DNA of 64,000 nucleotides from Reticulitermes lucifugus (GCA_026260175.1 JAKCWW010000181.1:1-64000), one strand, 5' to 3'; counted from the first letter of the stretch, positions 1 through 9,545 are shown. Notes: generated by a model not told the origin, from the letters alone. Translations and numbers: made by a program.

Positions 1-540
1 CAGTTTTCTGGATTGCCTCCCACTACGGAAGCAAATTTAAAGACGTATTCACGTCAAAAAAATTTGTTTACTTGTAGGATTAATTTTGTTTCAATTTTTA
101 TGTATAATCTGGATATCATTGCCACAGCACAATGCTGAGCGATATTCAGTTCCTGTGATATTTAATTGAACTTGTGAGTGTTTGTTATTGTCCTACTATA
201 TCGCAAGGACATGTTTGTCAGGCATTTAGATGTACAGCGCTGTCATAAAAATGTCGTACATTTTTGGGCCTTTTCTGTTTCCCCTAAAACAGCAGTGATT
301 GAGACTAAGAATTACTTTTTTTGTGTTTATCCCGTTTGCTTACGCTTCTCTTTTAGTTACTGTTAAAAGATGCTAAGCAGAGGAATTGTTTGACTTTCTG
401 GGAATATTTCTTGTTATTCATTTAATGTCTGTTGTCTCCCGTTATATGAATGTAAGCTGGTTACTCCATATAACATATGAATCTCAGTAGTTCTGAGATG
501 TGTTCTGGAGAAACGATGAAAATAAGACGAATGAAGCAGG
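1..540. other. AT-rich non-coding flank, nothing recognised
   Basis: I see no convincing ORF, repeat or RNA gene here. The open stretches are short and lack ATG starts with good context. If the exon proposed at 1072-1090 is real, this stretch would be promoter-proximal sequence, but I found no clear TATA box or initiator that would fix a transcription start. Confidence 0.4.
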
Positions 541-814
541 TTAGCAGTGTGTGATATTACAGAACGAGGAACTTCCTCCTCAGATAAACAGGTTACAGGT
601 GAACTACCGAAGCATTGCCGATTGAGGGTTACGGCTCTGATGTTTGTGTACGTCCACCTCGTTTCTCGCAGTAGGTGGTGGGGGGAAGACAGCGGAAGGA
701 AGTTCTGTCGCGTAGAGGCAGTACTTCTGAGTTTCCTGTCGGCAAACAAGTCAGTGTCAGCCTGTACTTAGTAGTGCTGCGATTGTGAAACAGAACGATA
801 ACGTGGGGCAGGAT

Positions 815-895
815 ATGCAAACAAAATGCTCTAAGGGAACGTCTTCGGAAATTGATTGTTTGGAAGGAAAAGAAGTAGACGTCATTTGCGAGTAG
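815..895 (+). CDS. Short coding-like ORF, 26 aa (possible uORF or pseudogene part)
   Basis: The ORF starts MQTKCSKGTSSEIDCL, is acidic and polar, and ends at TAG 893-895. The frame is open upstream without an ATG back to a TGA at 728-730, so the open stretch is 731-895. The next ATG in the same frame (905) lies only nine bases after the stop. The two ORFs therefore read as one coding-like segment broken by a single TAG. I recognise no family. It could be an upstream ORF in a leader exon, a decayed exon or chance. Confidence 0.2.
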   Translation: MQTKCSKGTSSEIDCLEGKEVDVICE

Positions 896-904
896 GTAGA
901 TCTT

Positions 905-1018
905 ATGGGACTGGATTGTGAGGAATGGGAAGTTGACGGGACCAAGCTAGTATTATGTCCAGTGACGGATTTTGTTAATAAGTTGTTTGACATCTTGGTT
1001 CTGCTACCCGATGTTTAA
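905..1018 (+). CDS. Short coding-like ORF, 37 aa (possible uORF or pseudogene part)
   Basis: The ORF begins MGLDCEEWEVDGTKLVL and ends FDILVLLPDV before TAA 1016-1018. An acidic N-terminal half is followed by a hydrophobic, helix-like C-terminus. It is in the same frame as the 26-aa ORF that ends at 895, separated by one TAG. The start at 905 is the first ATG after that stop. It lies 54 bases upstream of the ATG at 1072, in a different frame. No family is recognised. If the leader is transcribed, this ORF would likely reduce initiation at 1072. Confidence 0.2.
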   Translation: MGLDCEEWEVDGTKLVLCPVTDFVNKLFDILVLLPDV

Positions 1019-1071
1019 TTTCTGAAAAGGCTCACAAAGAACTCCGAATCCTGCGTTGGGATATCTTCAAC

Positions 1072-1090
1072 ATGGGTTCCTTTTGCAACG
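1072..1090 (+). CDS. Possible first coding exon (MGSFCN...) with splice donor
   Basis: The ATG at 1072-1074 sits in a strong initiation context (A at -3, G at +4). It reads six codons, MGSFCN, plus one base, then meets gtgagt at 1091-1096, a textbook 5' splice site preceded by AACG. The exon would end in phase 1. Gly at position 2 would be compatible with N-myristoylation, but six residues cannot settle that. No partner exon with matching phase was identified: joining directly to the best acceptor seen (61631) would hit a stop. The call rests only on the start context and donor, so chance is a serious alternative. Confidence 0.3.
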
Positions 1091-1096
1091 GTGAGT

Positions 1097-1257
1097 AACG
1101 GACAAATTGTTCAATTAATCGGTTTCTCGTGTACCCTTCTAATGTGTGATATTTAAATGACTGTAACTTTGGTGTGGTAATTAATAGATAACAAGTATTT
1201 CCAAGCGGAACTCATGAATTCTACTTGCATAGACGTCCGGGCCTATGTAGGCCTGTG

Positions 1258-1260
<3 letters not shown>
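1097..1260. other. Non-coding, possible start of a long intron
   Basis: AT-rich sequence directly after the putative donor. Nothing else is recognisable. Confidence 0.3.

Positions 1261-1303
<43 letters not shown>
1261..1303 (+). repeat. (ATT)n microsatellite
   Basis: About 14 uninterrupted ATT units. The poly-isoleucine ORF seen across it is an artefact of the repeat. Confidence 0.95.
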
Positions 1304-1304
<1 letters not shown>

Positions 1305-1811
1305 ATTTTACATTGTGGACAACTATTTGAGTAAACGTTTTGTAGGCCTATACATTAACTGTGTCCGGTGTAAGATACATACCATCTCCATGCCTGTAAC
1401 TGTTGACGTAAAAATAATATTTTACACGTAACGTGCTTTGCATCAGTCTCCAAACCAAAATTTGCCTGCCTTGATGGAATGGTTTAGTAATTATCAATAC
1501 GAAATCATAGCTAAGAGACTCTGGCATGCACACCATATGTTACATTGTACAACAATATTATTACCGTAATAACGGTTACCCTTTTTTTCCGAGAATCGTA
1601 TATTATCTTAGAATTCTTAAAGTAAGTGACACGAGGGTTGCTCCTTCCCCACAAGTCTGTGTGTCCACCATGTTTTTATTACATATTGCAGGAAATTATA
1701 AATGGTGAGGTTAAGATGTCCAGTGGTATAACGTAAATACTTAGTCCCTGATAAATCGATTGCCTTGTTCAAAAGTTCAACTGAGGGACACACAAGAACA
1801 CAAACTTTCAT

Positions 1812-1853
1812 TCACGCATGCACACATACACGCACGCACGCACACGCACACAT
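1812..1853 (+). repeat. CA/CG-rich dinucleotide microsatellite
   Basis: Imperfect run of CACG and CACA units. It is followed by taatgacgctgtc, a 13-base string also found at about 31907, where it belongs to a SINE-like repeat. This site may hold a short relic of the same 3' end. Confidence 0.75.
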
Positions 1854-1859
1854 ATAATG

Positions 1860-4800
1860 ACGCTGTCGTAAGCCAACCTCTGTCTTATCTAGGAAGAAAG
1901 GTAGGCTAAAATCTTAGTTTCCACCTACCAGAACGTATAGTCCGTTGTCACTACAAATACAGATCAATTTATGCTGTTGAGGTAAAAAATCTCCATTTGT
2001 TATTAGACCCGTAAATAGCTTATAAATGTATTCTGTGGGAAAGCTGCAGAACTATTTAATTTTAGAATAGATGGCAAATGTAGTAACTCCTGTGCTCTAA
2101 AAGGTTAAGTAATGTGTGTATCTTGTCTACACAATTTTACTTTGTGACACAAGGTTCCTTTTTTGAAAGCTATTTTCATTGATGCTTGTCAGCGCAGGAT
2201 TTGTGTATCCATTAGGAAAAGTGTTTAGTCTCAGTGCATGTGAAAGATCCGTGTGTGATGTTGGAAACGTAATGGCAGGCGATTCCAACTTTATTCATGG
2301 CATGCTTTATTAACGAAATTTTTATCATCCAACAACCTTAATAACCGAAAGTATAGGCCACTGCTATGATATAAATCAACTTAAAATTATTAAACACATT
2401 TCTAGATTCTCTGTTTTGAATTCCATTAAATGTTACACAGTTTTAATAATTATGTGTCTGTGTCATATAGTAATTGTACAGTGAGCTAAATCAAAACCCA
2501 TTAGTCCATTTTAACTGCTCTGTACAATTCCTACTTTGGTCATAATTAGTTTTGATATAAACTCGTGATTCATAATGGAGAAACCATTATATAATCTCTG
2601 CCATCACTCTGCATTGGCATACGTGGCAGTCCTATTGAATTGTAAAATCAACATGTGAGATATCAAATCTAGTTGTTTATTATTAATTACTGTTGGTCTT
2701 AATAGCACTTACAGTATTGATGTTAACAATGTTTCGTTTTACAGCATGAATGTGGACACTTCATTTTCGAACTTCCCTTCTAACTGTGACGTGTATTGTG
2801 AAAAGAGACCGAAGTGCAGCATTGTGATATGTAAGGCATATTGCATTTTCAGATTTTACCTGTACATCCAGAGATATTTTAAGGGATTTAATTCAAGTTA
2901 AATGTTACGCTGTTTCATAGGTAGCTAGGTGGATTGTGAACGTAATACTTACATGTACCGATGTTACGTATGTAGGCTTATGCATTAACACGTTCACGCC
3001 ATCCAAAGATATTCACTTGCATTTCGGTCGACAACGATATAATCACTTCTACCCTATGATATTTTTACTGATTTGGAAGGAAGGACAGGATGACCACTGT
3101 ATTATTTTTTTGGCACAGTTTGAAATTGCGAAAAATTATACCTGGAATTTGATGCCAATCGATTTTCAGTTATTGTATTCACATCATATTTTGGATGTAC
3201 AGTGTTTACATGTGTTTGATACACATATAATTAGTTGTAGGTCCAACTTATGGAGAACGTCAAAGATGAGAGAGTATGGGAATTATAGGTAGATACCTTT
3301 AGTGCCTGAAATTGAGCACCCACAACTGCAGACTACAGAGACCACTTTTCTGGCTAGGAACTGTTAGTAGTCTTTCTGTAGTTGTACAGGGCGTTCAGTT
3401 CAAAACACAAGCCACAAGCACGGCAAGCTTAACGGCCTTAGAATTACTCATATAATAATAAATTACCGCATGTTGTAGTAGGTGTTGGAAATTATTTCTT
3501 TCATCTCGCAGACATATTTGATACCTGGTGAACAGATTATTAAATACTGTAGGAAGGTCTTGTATAAAAATTGTAGACACGCGCGGCAAGTTCAACGGAA
3601 GCTGCGTGCCTCGTTCAAAGCCAGTCCTGTCGGCGTGCGTACGGTACATTTCATCGGCTTAAGCACACAGTCCAGTTTAATCTGCTGTCTGTAAGAAACG
3701 TGTGAAGCAATGTGTGACGTACATTTCTGTTGTTCGTGTGTTTGCAGCGCAGCTTAATACAGAGGATTTTCATTGTGGAAATCTGTATAAGAAAGAAACG
3801 TATGAAAAGTGCCGTAGATCCTTCGAAATCAGTCACCTATGAGAGCTGGAGTTCATTTTCAGCACCAACATGCGATAAGGTATATTGTACGTATTATATG
3901 CGGAAATGCAAGTCCGTTAAGCTTGTCGTGCGTTGGGGTTCGGTTTTCAGTTGAAATCCATTTAATTATAAAATGTGATGTTTCCAGATTTAATATTACA
4001 GAAGAATTGGCTGACGTGTCTAGTATAGAAAGATCAGTCACGAGTGTGGAATTGTGTGAGCGAATGATGAGCAGAGTTTAGAAGTTCGTTACAAAGCTTA
4101 TCAAGCTGCGTGAAAACACAGCAGAAGGAACTCCTGCTGTGGAAGGGAAGTGAAAGGATTGACAGATTTAATCACTGAAGACTGAATCAGCAAACAGGTC
4201 GAGCTTTAGAGTTGGTAGCATCTTACGTAACAATCTGTCTGTTGGAAAGGAAGTGCTGTAAGAATAAACATGGTTGTATCAACAACAAAATTTTACGATG
4301 TAATCAGTTTCTGGAACTTTTAATTGGCATTGGAACGAATTACTGAGACGCCCTGCCAGTCAGCTGAAGAAACGGTAGTTCACATCTCTTCGCTCATTTT
4401 TATCTAGCCTTCATGTAAATACTTTGGCGTTGTTTAAGAGATTTTAAAATTAAATCCGTAGATTATAGAATAAATTAAATAATAGCTTGTGTGTATGTTG
4501 TGGACTTCTGTAAATGCGACCTTCCTATAAAGAAATTTCCTGACTTTACCAAAAAATTATTTCATTTATATCATTAGACGTAAAATATATTTACGGGACA
4601 CTTATAAAACGTGAAGCATTCCGCTCGTTACTGAGAATCGCACTTAATGACAAATATTTGCAAGGGTAATTGACAGTTGTGTGATGTCGAATGGGTCATA
4701 ACTGCCCTTATGAAATATAAGCTGCGCCTGATACCTCACTAATGGTGGAGTATTTTAAACTGTCCTGCATAATAATAGGTTAATTTAATAGACATAATTA

Positions 4801-5940
4801 ATGTAAATACACAGAAAATTAGTTGCAAATAATATAACCGTATTTTACATCGTTAGATGGCATAAGTGCAGAGTGCTTTGTCAGAAAAATTAGGATTTTG
4901 TGATGTAGGTCACTGCCTGATAATGTTGGTATACATGCGTCAACATAAAACTGGACCACAGAAGAGTTATTACCTTCTAAGTTGAGGATATCTACTTTTA
5001 GATCCTAAACACAAGAGTAGCAGACGGCTTCTTCTGTAAACAAAGGGACACTGGACAGACGACTTTCAGACCAGTACATTTGAAATGTTGCATAGTTAAT
5101 AGACACAAATGTAGTTCCGAGTGGGACCTATGAAGTCTACTTTTCTGGTGTGTATACTCGTATTTTCAGTCGTACATATCTGCTGTTATTTTGTTGCTGC
5201 TTTTCACTTTTGTGAAGAACTCACTTCCCGACCAGGTTTGTAGCTCGTGAGAAGGCTCATATCAGTGTCTGATAAATGGAATGATGAGAGATAATAAAGC
5301 CTGCTGTTAAAGTAACAGCTTCGTCTCTTGCTACATATCTTTTCTTCTGGCCTCCGTAGACTTAGTACAGGTTCTGTTGCGTAACTTGACCTCAAAGAAT
5401 GACACCGTCACGATGTTTTGCAGTTGTTGATTTGAATCAATTGCTCATAAGCGATGTGACGGGAAACTTAAGGTCTATCTTCATTACAAATTTCAGTTAC
5501 CTAGGTAGCTATCTGCATCAAACCCAAAGCGAAATAAAATTTTCAAGCGTCAGTTCTTTTGTTATTTCAAATTATACCAAAATTCCAAAACAGAAGTTGC
5601 ATCTTTTTTAAAGATTTTTTGTCATTAGGCTTAGGATTATATGCACTTTGCATATTGCATATGTAAAATGCATACGGTGGCAAACGTACTTTCACGGTAC
5701 ATACGAACTTAGACGGGTACTACGCAAACAAACAATAAACAATGAAATATGCATTGTCTCGCTGATTGCAAAATATGTACTTTTGTTGAAACAGTTTTAA
5801 AATACGCATTTTAGGTATGAAGTATGTGAAAATGCGTATAATCGGAAGCCTAATTTTTATATATCACTTTAGAACCATATATTCCGCTATTTTTCCACCT
5901 TCTCACAAGCTCCTTCCTCAACTTGGTATTACCGTGTTGG
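1860..5940. other. Long AT-rich non-coding stretch
   Basis: About 4 kb with no ORF that I would call a gene. The longest open frames (2936-3292 and others) have random-looking composition, start without initiation context and match no family I recognise. No SINE boxes, transposon termini or RNA genes were seen. It is consistent with intron or intergenic sequence. Confidence 0.5.
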
Positions 5941-6030
5941 TCAGATGTCCTTAGAGTTTTACAGTATTTGTACTACACTTCATGAAAATCTTTTATCTGT
6001 AATTGAAGGCTTCCGCCATGGTCGTAAGAC

Positions 6031-6070
6031 CCTGAAGATGGGACAAACAAGTGATCCCGAAACGTTGGTC
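6031..6070 (+). repeat. Copy of dispersed CTGAAGA/GAAACG hairpin motif
   Basis: CTGAAGA at 6032-6038 is followed by one base, then GGGA (6040-6043), an 11-base loop, TCCC (6055-6058) and GAAACG (6059-6064). The stem pairs perfectly. It is one of about ten copies in this window, on both strands. The arrangement resembles a hammerhead ribozyme core (CUGANGA, stem II, GAAA), but the extra base before the stem argues against activity. I associate this motif with repeats common in insect genomes, possibly Penelope-like elements; that is from memory. Confidence 0.6.
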
Positions 6071-6160
6071 ATACACCAAAAAGTGACGCCGGGCAATAAC
6101 CCAGAAACTTTTAAGCAACATCTTTTATCTGGTTCAAAATATTGATGTAGGCACGTATAG

Positions 6161-6219
6161 ACACACAGTGTGGCGGTCTTAAAGGTGTACTTTCCGCCAC
6201 GCAATGAACGTCTGTGTGT
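6161..6219. repeat. Nested inverted repeat / hairpin
   Basis: An outer pair ACACACAG (6161-6168) and CTGTGTGT (6212-6219) encloses GTGGCGG (6170-6176) and CCGCCAC (6194-6200). These in turn enclose AAAG/CTTT around a five-base loop (gtgta), with a four-base bulge on the left arm. It lies about 90 bases after a copy of the dispersed hairpin motif, so it may belong to the same mobile element. Confidence 0.7.
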
Positions 6220-6239
6220 AGGCCTAAAATATGTAGAGA

Positions 6240-7110
6240 ACCTCTGAAATGGGCTGCACGAAATTTGACTTAGGAGAATTTCACGAAATATTTTCTAGCC
6301 ATTTCAGTTTCCATTTACATAGCAAAATTTTAATAACCAATATTCTTCAAGATCTAGGTAGGTTTTTGTGTGCATGTGTGTTCTCATCCCGTCTCTACCC
6401 CTGCACCCGTGCATCCATGACCTCCGTATCACGTTCTGTTGCCAGGATACGGTCAACCACAAACCATGTGCGGCATCGGATTTGTAGAGGGGCGAACAGA
6501 GCACAATAGTTAACGCTGTGCTTAAATTACTTTGTGTCTGTAAGGAAAACCATAAATCATAGTACATCTGTTTCTGCAAAGTATGCGCGAAACTCTTTTA
6601 TATGGTACGACACGGAAGTGCTGATGGCGAAGTGTGTAACATGTAGTGTCTTTATTGTGTGCGTATTGGGACCTTCACGTAGGCCAACACAGGTGCCTTA
6701 ATATGAGTTGCCTTCATTTATCTTCATCTGTGAAAGAGACAGATGTAACAGTACTTGTTATGTCCGGGACAAGAGATTGTGTTTGTCAGGTCTGTTAGCA
6801 AGCTTTGCCCGTTAATATATTTGTGACGGTTGTCGATTACATTTAACTGTGCTATGTAAATTCGTTATGTGACGCTAAAAGAGCAGTAGTGCCTTCACAG
6901 GAACTGATATAAATTTTCTGTTGGTGGATTACGCGTGCGCGCCCATACATACACATGAAGAACATTAATTTAGAATGACAGCTGGTAATGTGGCTCGTTT
7001 TATGATTAATTAGATACTTAGGACTCAAATAATATTACTTAGACATTAAAATTTAGTTGTATAAATATCTTCTGAGATATTCACAGTGCTTTTTATTCAC
7101 ATAATGGTAT
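6240..7110. other. Non-coding stretch
   Basis: Two overlapping short ORFs on opposite strands around 6250-6580 look like chance. No repeat or RNA gene is recognised. Confidence 0.4.
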
Positions 7111-7149
7111 TCTCGGATGTGACACCGTCTAGACTTGTCTTTGGATACA

Positions 7150-7187
7150 GACGTTTCAGAGAAACATGCTGCCTCCTTATTCAGGGC
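7150..7187 (-). repeat. Copy of dispersed hairpin motif (minus orientation)
   Basis: On the plus strand, acgtttcagagaaac leads to ttattcaggg. Read on the minus strand this is CTGAATA, one base, GGAG, a loop, CTCT and GAAACG. The stem sequence differs from the copy at 6031 yet still mostly pairs, consistent with a maintained hairpin. Confidence 0.55.
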
Positions 7188-7213
7188 TAATTAATATGAA
7201 CGCAATTTAAATA

Positions 7214-7275
7214 CAGTAAATTCCCGACTTTCCGAGCCCCGATTGTTCGAGATTCCGTTTCGTCCGAGTCGATGC
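7214..7275 (+). mobile_element. Possible single Tigger/pogo-like terminal repeat
   Basis: A TA dinucleotide (7212-7213) is followed by CAGTAAATTCCCGACTTTCC and further alternating TTCCGAG and TTCGAG blocks, the pattern of Tc1/mariner-superfamily (pogo/Tigger) termini. I found no matching opposite end within about 1 kb. This is either a solo terminus of a decayed element or coincidence. Confidence 0.25.
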
Positions 7276-7289
7276 GCTCTTGTCAAGGT

Positions 7290-7885
7290 CCTGTGGTGGG
7301 TACAGAATTCAGATGAAGTGCGTGCCTACGCACCAAAGAAGGAAACTGTTGTAAATTAAGTAATAGAAATGAGCGTAAACACGACGAAGGTCGAAATAAA
7401 CCATTCAGATTTTCAGCAGAAATCTTATAAACTTGGTTGTTGAAATGTGTGTTTCAAAAGCTGTTATACTGAGCTCCTTCCCTTCTCTATTTGGTTTACC
7501 GCTGAATTTACTGGAGCGGAAACTCACATGACTAGCAACAGGAGAACCTATTGAAACGTGAATGAACATGCTGCTCCAACTTCACGCTCGAGGAAGTGTG
7601 ATTATTTGAATTGCGCATTCGAAGAAACACTAAAATTAGTTTAATAATTCCTTGCGAAACTGTGCATAGTCTCTGAGATAACCACATCCTGAGGCGACAT
7701 CTGTTCTCCTATTGCATGCCACTTGTTTTGCTCCCGGCCTTTAGAATACAGTGTTCGTGCTCTTACAACACATGGAAATAGCTTAGTCCCTTGAGGGATT
7801 TGTGCCTGTACGGAGATTCAAAGTGTCTGTGTCTCTGTGGATTCAAGGCAGGTGAAATAATTCCTTGTTCGCTGAGTAGATGTGA
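7290..7885. other. Non-coding stretch
   Basis: Nothing is recognised. The sequence carries short random ORFs only. Confidence 0.4.
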
Positions 7886-7890
7886 AAAAG

Positions 7891-7940
7891 AGTTGTTCGT
7901 AATGCTCACATAAATAGTTGTTCGTAATGCTCACATATAT
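7891..7940 (+). repeat. Two-copy tandem duplication, 25-bp unit
   Basis: The unit starting agttgttcgtaatgctcaca occurs at 7891-7915 and again directly at 7916-7940 with one difference (aaat/atat at the end). Two adjacent near-identical copies imply a recent local duplication. Confidence 0.9.
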
Positions 7941-8102
7941 AGTAACGTATTCGAAGGAATTGATTTTTCTGCAAACGTTTAAGTGATTAGGTTGCGTGAT
8001 CATTAACTTTGAATTAGTACTCGTACATGTTTTTTTTGTAGAATGACTAATTTAATGTAGATACAGCAAAATACCTAACCACATGATGTATGATACCAGA
8101 GT

Positions 8103-8211
8103 TTCTCGCAGCGATGACTCTGAAGAATATTATCGTGTAAGGTATCACTTCCTGTATTCTCGCAGCGATGACTCTGAAGAATATTATCGTGTAAGGTATC
8201 ACTTCCTGTAT
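8103..8211 (+). repeat. Two-copy tandem duplication, perfect 54-bp unit
   Basis: The 54-base block at 8103-8156 is repeated without change at 8157-8210, and one more base of identity follows. The block begins ttctcgcagcgatgactctg. No coding function is evident. Perfect identity suggests recent origin or an assembly artefact. Confidence 0.95.
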
Positions 8212-8452
8212 CCTGATGTAATTGTACCGAAATTTCGGAGGTAGATACTCGTACCTCCTTTCTTCCATCCTCACGATGAAGGCCACAAGTTTCCTCTGAA
8301 AATCTGTAAAATCTTACCAGACAAGGCGTAACATATCATAATGTAGTATTCTTCATGTCGTGATTTGCTCGCTGTGTGTACTTCAAATGATAATGGAAGT
8401 TTCGTCAGATTTTTAATTTGTGATAATTTGCTATCGAACTTAATGACGGTGT

Positions 8453-8720
8453 GGGCCGGGATAGCTCAGTCGGTATAACGACGTGTTACGGGCTGGACGG
8501 TCCGGGGATCGAATTCTGGTGCGGGTGAGATTTTCCGCATCCGTCCAGACCGGCTCTGGGGCCCACCCACCCTCCTATACAATGCGTACCGTGTCATTCC
8601 CGGGGGTAAAGCGGCCGGGGCGTGGCGTTAACCATCCATCCCATTTAGCGCCGAGGTTAAAGTAAGAGTAGAACTATACCTCTACTAACCCTCTGTGCCT
8701 TTATGGCATGTCATAGGGTG
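8453..8720 (+). mobile_element. tRNA-derived SINE, family A (best-preserved copy)
   Basis: The head carries an A box, tagctcagtcgg, at 8462-8473 and a B-box-like ggggatcgaattc at 8504-8516, spaced as in tRNA promoters. The body follows, with the blocks ccggctctggggcccaccc and aaagcggccggggcg, and then the 3' part gccgaggttaaag. The same body recurs at about 11.8, 19.5, 27.7, 43.3 and 51.7 kb. It is non-autonomous: transcription would be by Pol III and mobilisation by a LINE. No clear target duplication was found at this copy, so its borders are approximate. Confidence 0.8.
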
Positions 8721-8724
8721 AACC

Positions 8725-9120
8725 TAATCATTTTACACTGACTTAATCACACTTCTTTAAACAAAGCTGTAATGTACTCCGTAATTAAGAACATTGAATT
8801 ACTCTTTGCTTGCAGTGCTTCGTTTTGAGCTTTGCCTTTATTTACAGAAGGTAACAATTCGATAATAACAAATAAACACGTTCAGAAAAAGTACTGTTTT
8901 ATTTTATAGAAGTTACTACTTTTCAGACATTTGGGTTTCTGTGATTACTGTAGCAATTTCTCTCTTGCATTCAGGGCAACCATAGTGGAACTGTCACCCG
9001 AAAGAGCGCTTTAACTTATGTTTGTATTAACCATGGACCAAAGTAAAGTTAGTTTATTTGCTGTTAAGAAATTATCTATTAATAAAATTGGTTTAGTTTT
9101 ATTTATTTCTTTTACAAAAT
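8725..9120. other. AT-rich non-coding, 3' flank of the micropeptide candidate
   Basis: Strongly AT-rich sequence with several AATAAA-like hexamers on both strands. No gene or repeat is recognised. Confidence 0.4.
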
Positions 9121-9122
9121 TG

Positions 9123-9197
9123 TTTATTTGACAGTTTAATAATAAATAACTATTTTTAAATACTGTTTCCTCTGTAAATTATGATGCTGTGTTTATT
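9123..9197 (-). terminator. Candidate polyadenylation signals
   Basis: On the minus strand AATAAA occurs at 9197-9192, 13 bases after the TAA of the 60-aa ORF, and again at 9128-9123. Both would serve as cleavage and polyadenylation signals for a transcript of that ORF. AATAAA is common in AT-rich DNA, so the support is moderate. Confidence 0.4.
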
Positions 9198-9210
9198 GTC
9201 TGGTCCACTG

Positions 9211-9393
9211 TTATGTGACTCTAAGTCCTCGCTTTTGATTGGTGGCTTTCCTACCGTACCGTTCTTGGTCCTGTTTCAATATCTTACATCCTTTCCAGTT
9301 TGCATTCGCGGTGCCTATACCTCTTACGACATAGATTCCAATGCAAGCTGCTAAAAGTACACCGAAGATTATTATTGGATGAATTATGAGCAT
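9211..9393 (-). CDS. Candidate small single-pass membrane protein, 60 aa
   Basis: The start is the ATG at 9393-9391, preceded by CCAAC (A at -3, a good context); the stop is TAA at 9213-9211. Residues 3-23 form one hydrophobic helix containing IIIFGVLLAACIGIYVV. A basic, hydrophilic tail of about 35 residues follows (GCKILKQDQERYGRKATNQK), the layout of a small membrane micropeptide with its tail in the cytosol. AATAAA hexamers follow the stop. Upstream on the minus strand, GTTCCAG meets gtgagt (9448-9443); a 5' UTR exon could end there, with an acceptor just before the ATG. I do not recognise the family. Chance is possible, but the helix, tail, start context and poly(A) signals together make this the best gene candidate in the window. 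Confidence 0.4.
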   Translation of the reverse strand: MLIIHPIIIFGVLLAACIGIYVVRGIGTANANWKGCKILKQDQERYGRKATNQKRGLRVT

Positions 9394-9442
9394 GTTGGGC
9401 TTTAGAGTTTTGCAAGGGGAGAGTCGACAACGACTGGTGTCA

Positions 9443-9454
9443 AGCACTCACCTG
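9443..9454 (-). promoter_or_regulatory. Consensus 5' splice site on the minus strand
   Basis: Read on the minus strand the sequence is GTTCCAG followed by gtgagt, an excellent donor. It lies about 50 bases upstream of the ATG of the 60-aa ORF. A short intron from here to the AAAG just before CCCAACATG would be about 50 bases, near the lower limit for insect introns. Alternatively the donor belongs to an unrelated exon or is chance. Confidence 0.3.
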
Positions 9455-9513
9455 GAACCTAACAGATTATTCTGTGCTTCTAAGATGACGGATCTTGTTC
9501 TAGGGATGAATGC

Positions 9514-9545
9514 CACACACATAACGTCAGAGTGTTATGTGTGTG
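9514..9545. repeat. Perfect 12-bp stem hairpin
   Basis: The arms at 9514-9525 (cacacacataac) and 9534-9545 pair without mismatch around an eight-base loop. On the minus strand it lies in the possible 5' UTR of the 60-aa ORF. Confidence 0.8.

Larger units (their letters stand above)
541..1071 (+). promoter_or_regulatory. Candidate 5' leader exon upstream of the ATG at 1072
   Basis: This stretch is less AT-rich than its surroundings and has coding-like composition on the plus strand. It leads into an ATG in good initiation context and then a consensus splice donor at 1091. It contains at least two ATG-started short ORFs (815-895 and 905-1018), which would act as upstream ORFs if the region is transcribed. 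The leader assignment is inference; there is no transcript evidence in the sequence itself. Confidence 0.3.

Noticed and set aside
8103-8211. CRISPR-like repeat
   Set aside because: Two directly adjacent copies without spacers, in a eukaryotic context; a simple tandem duplication.
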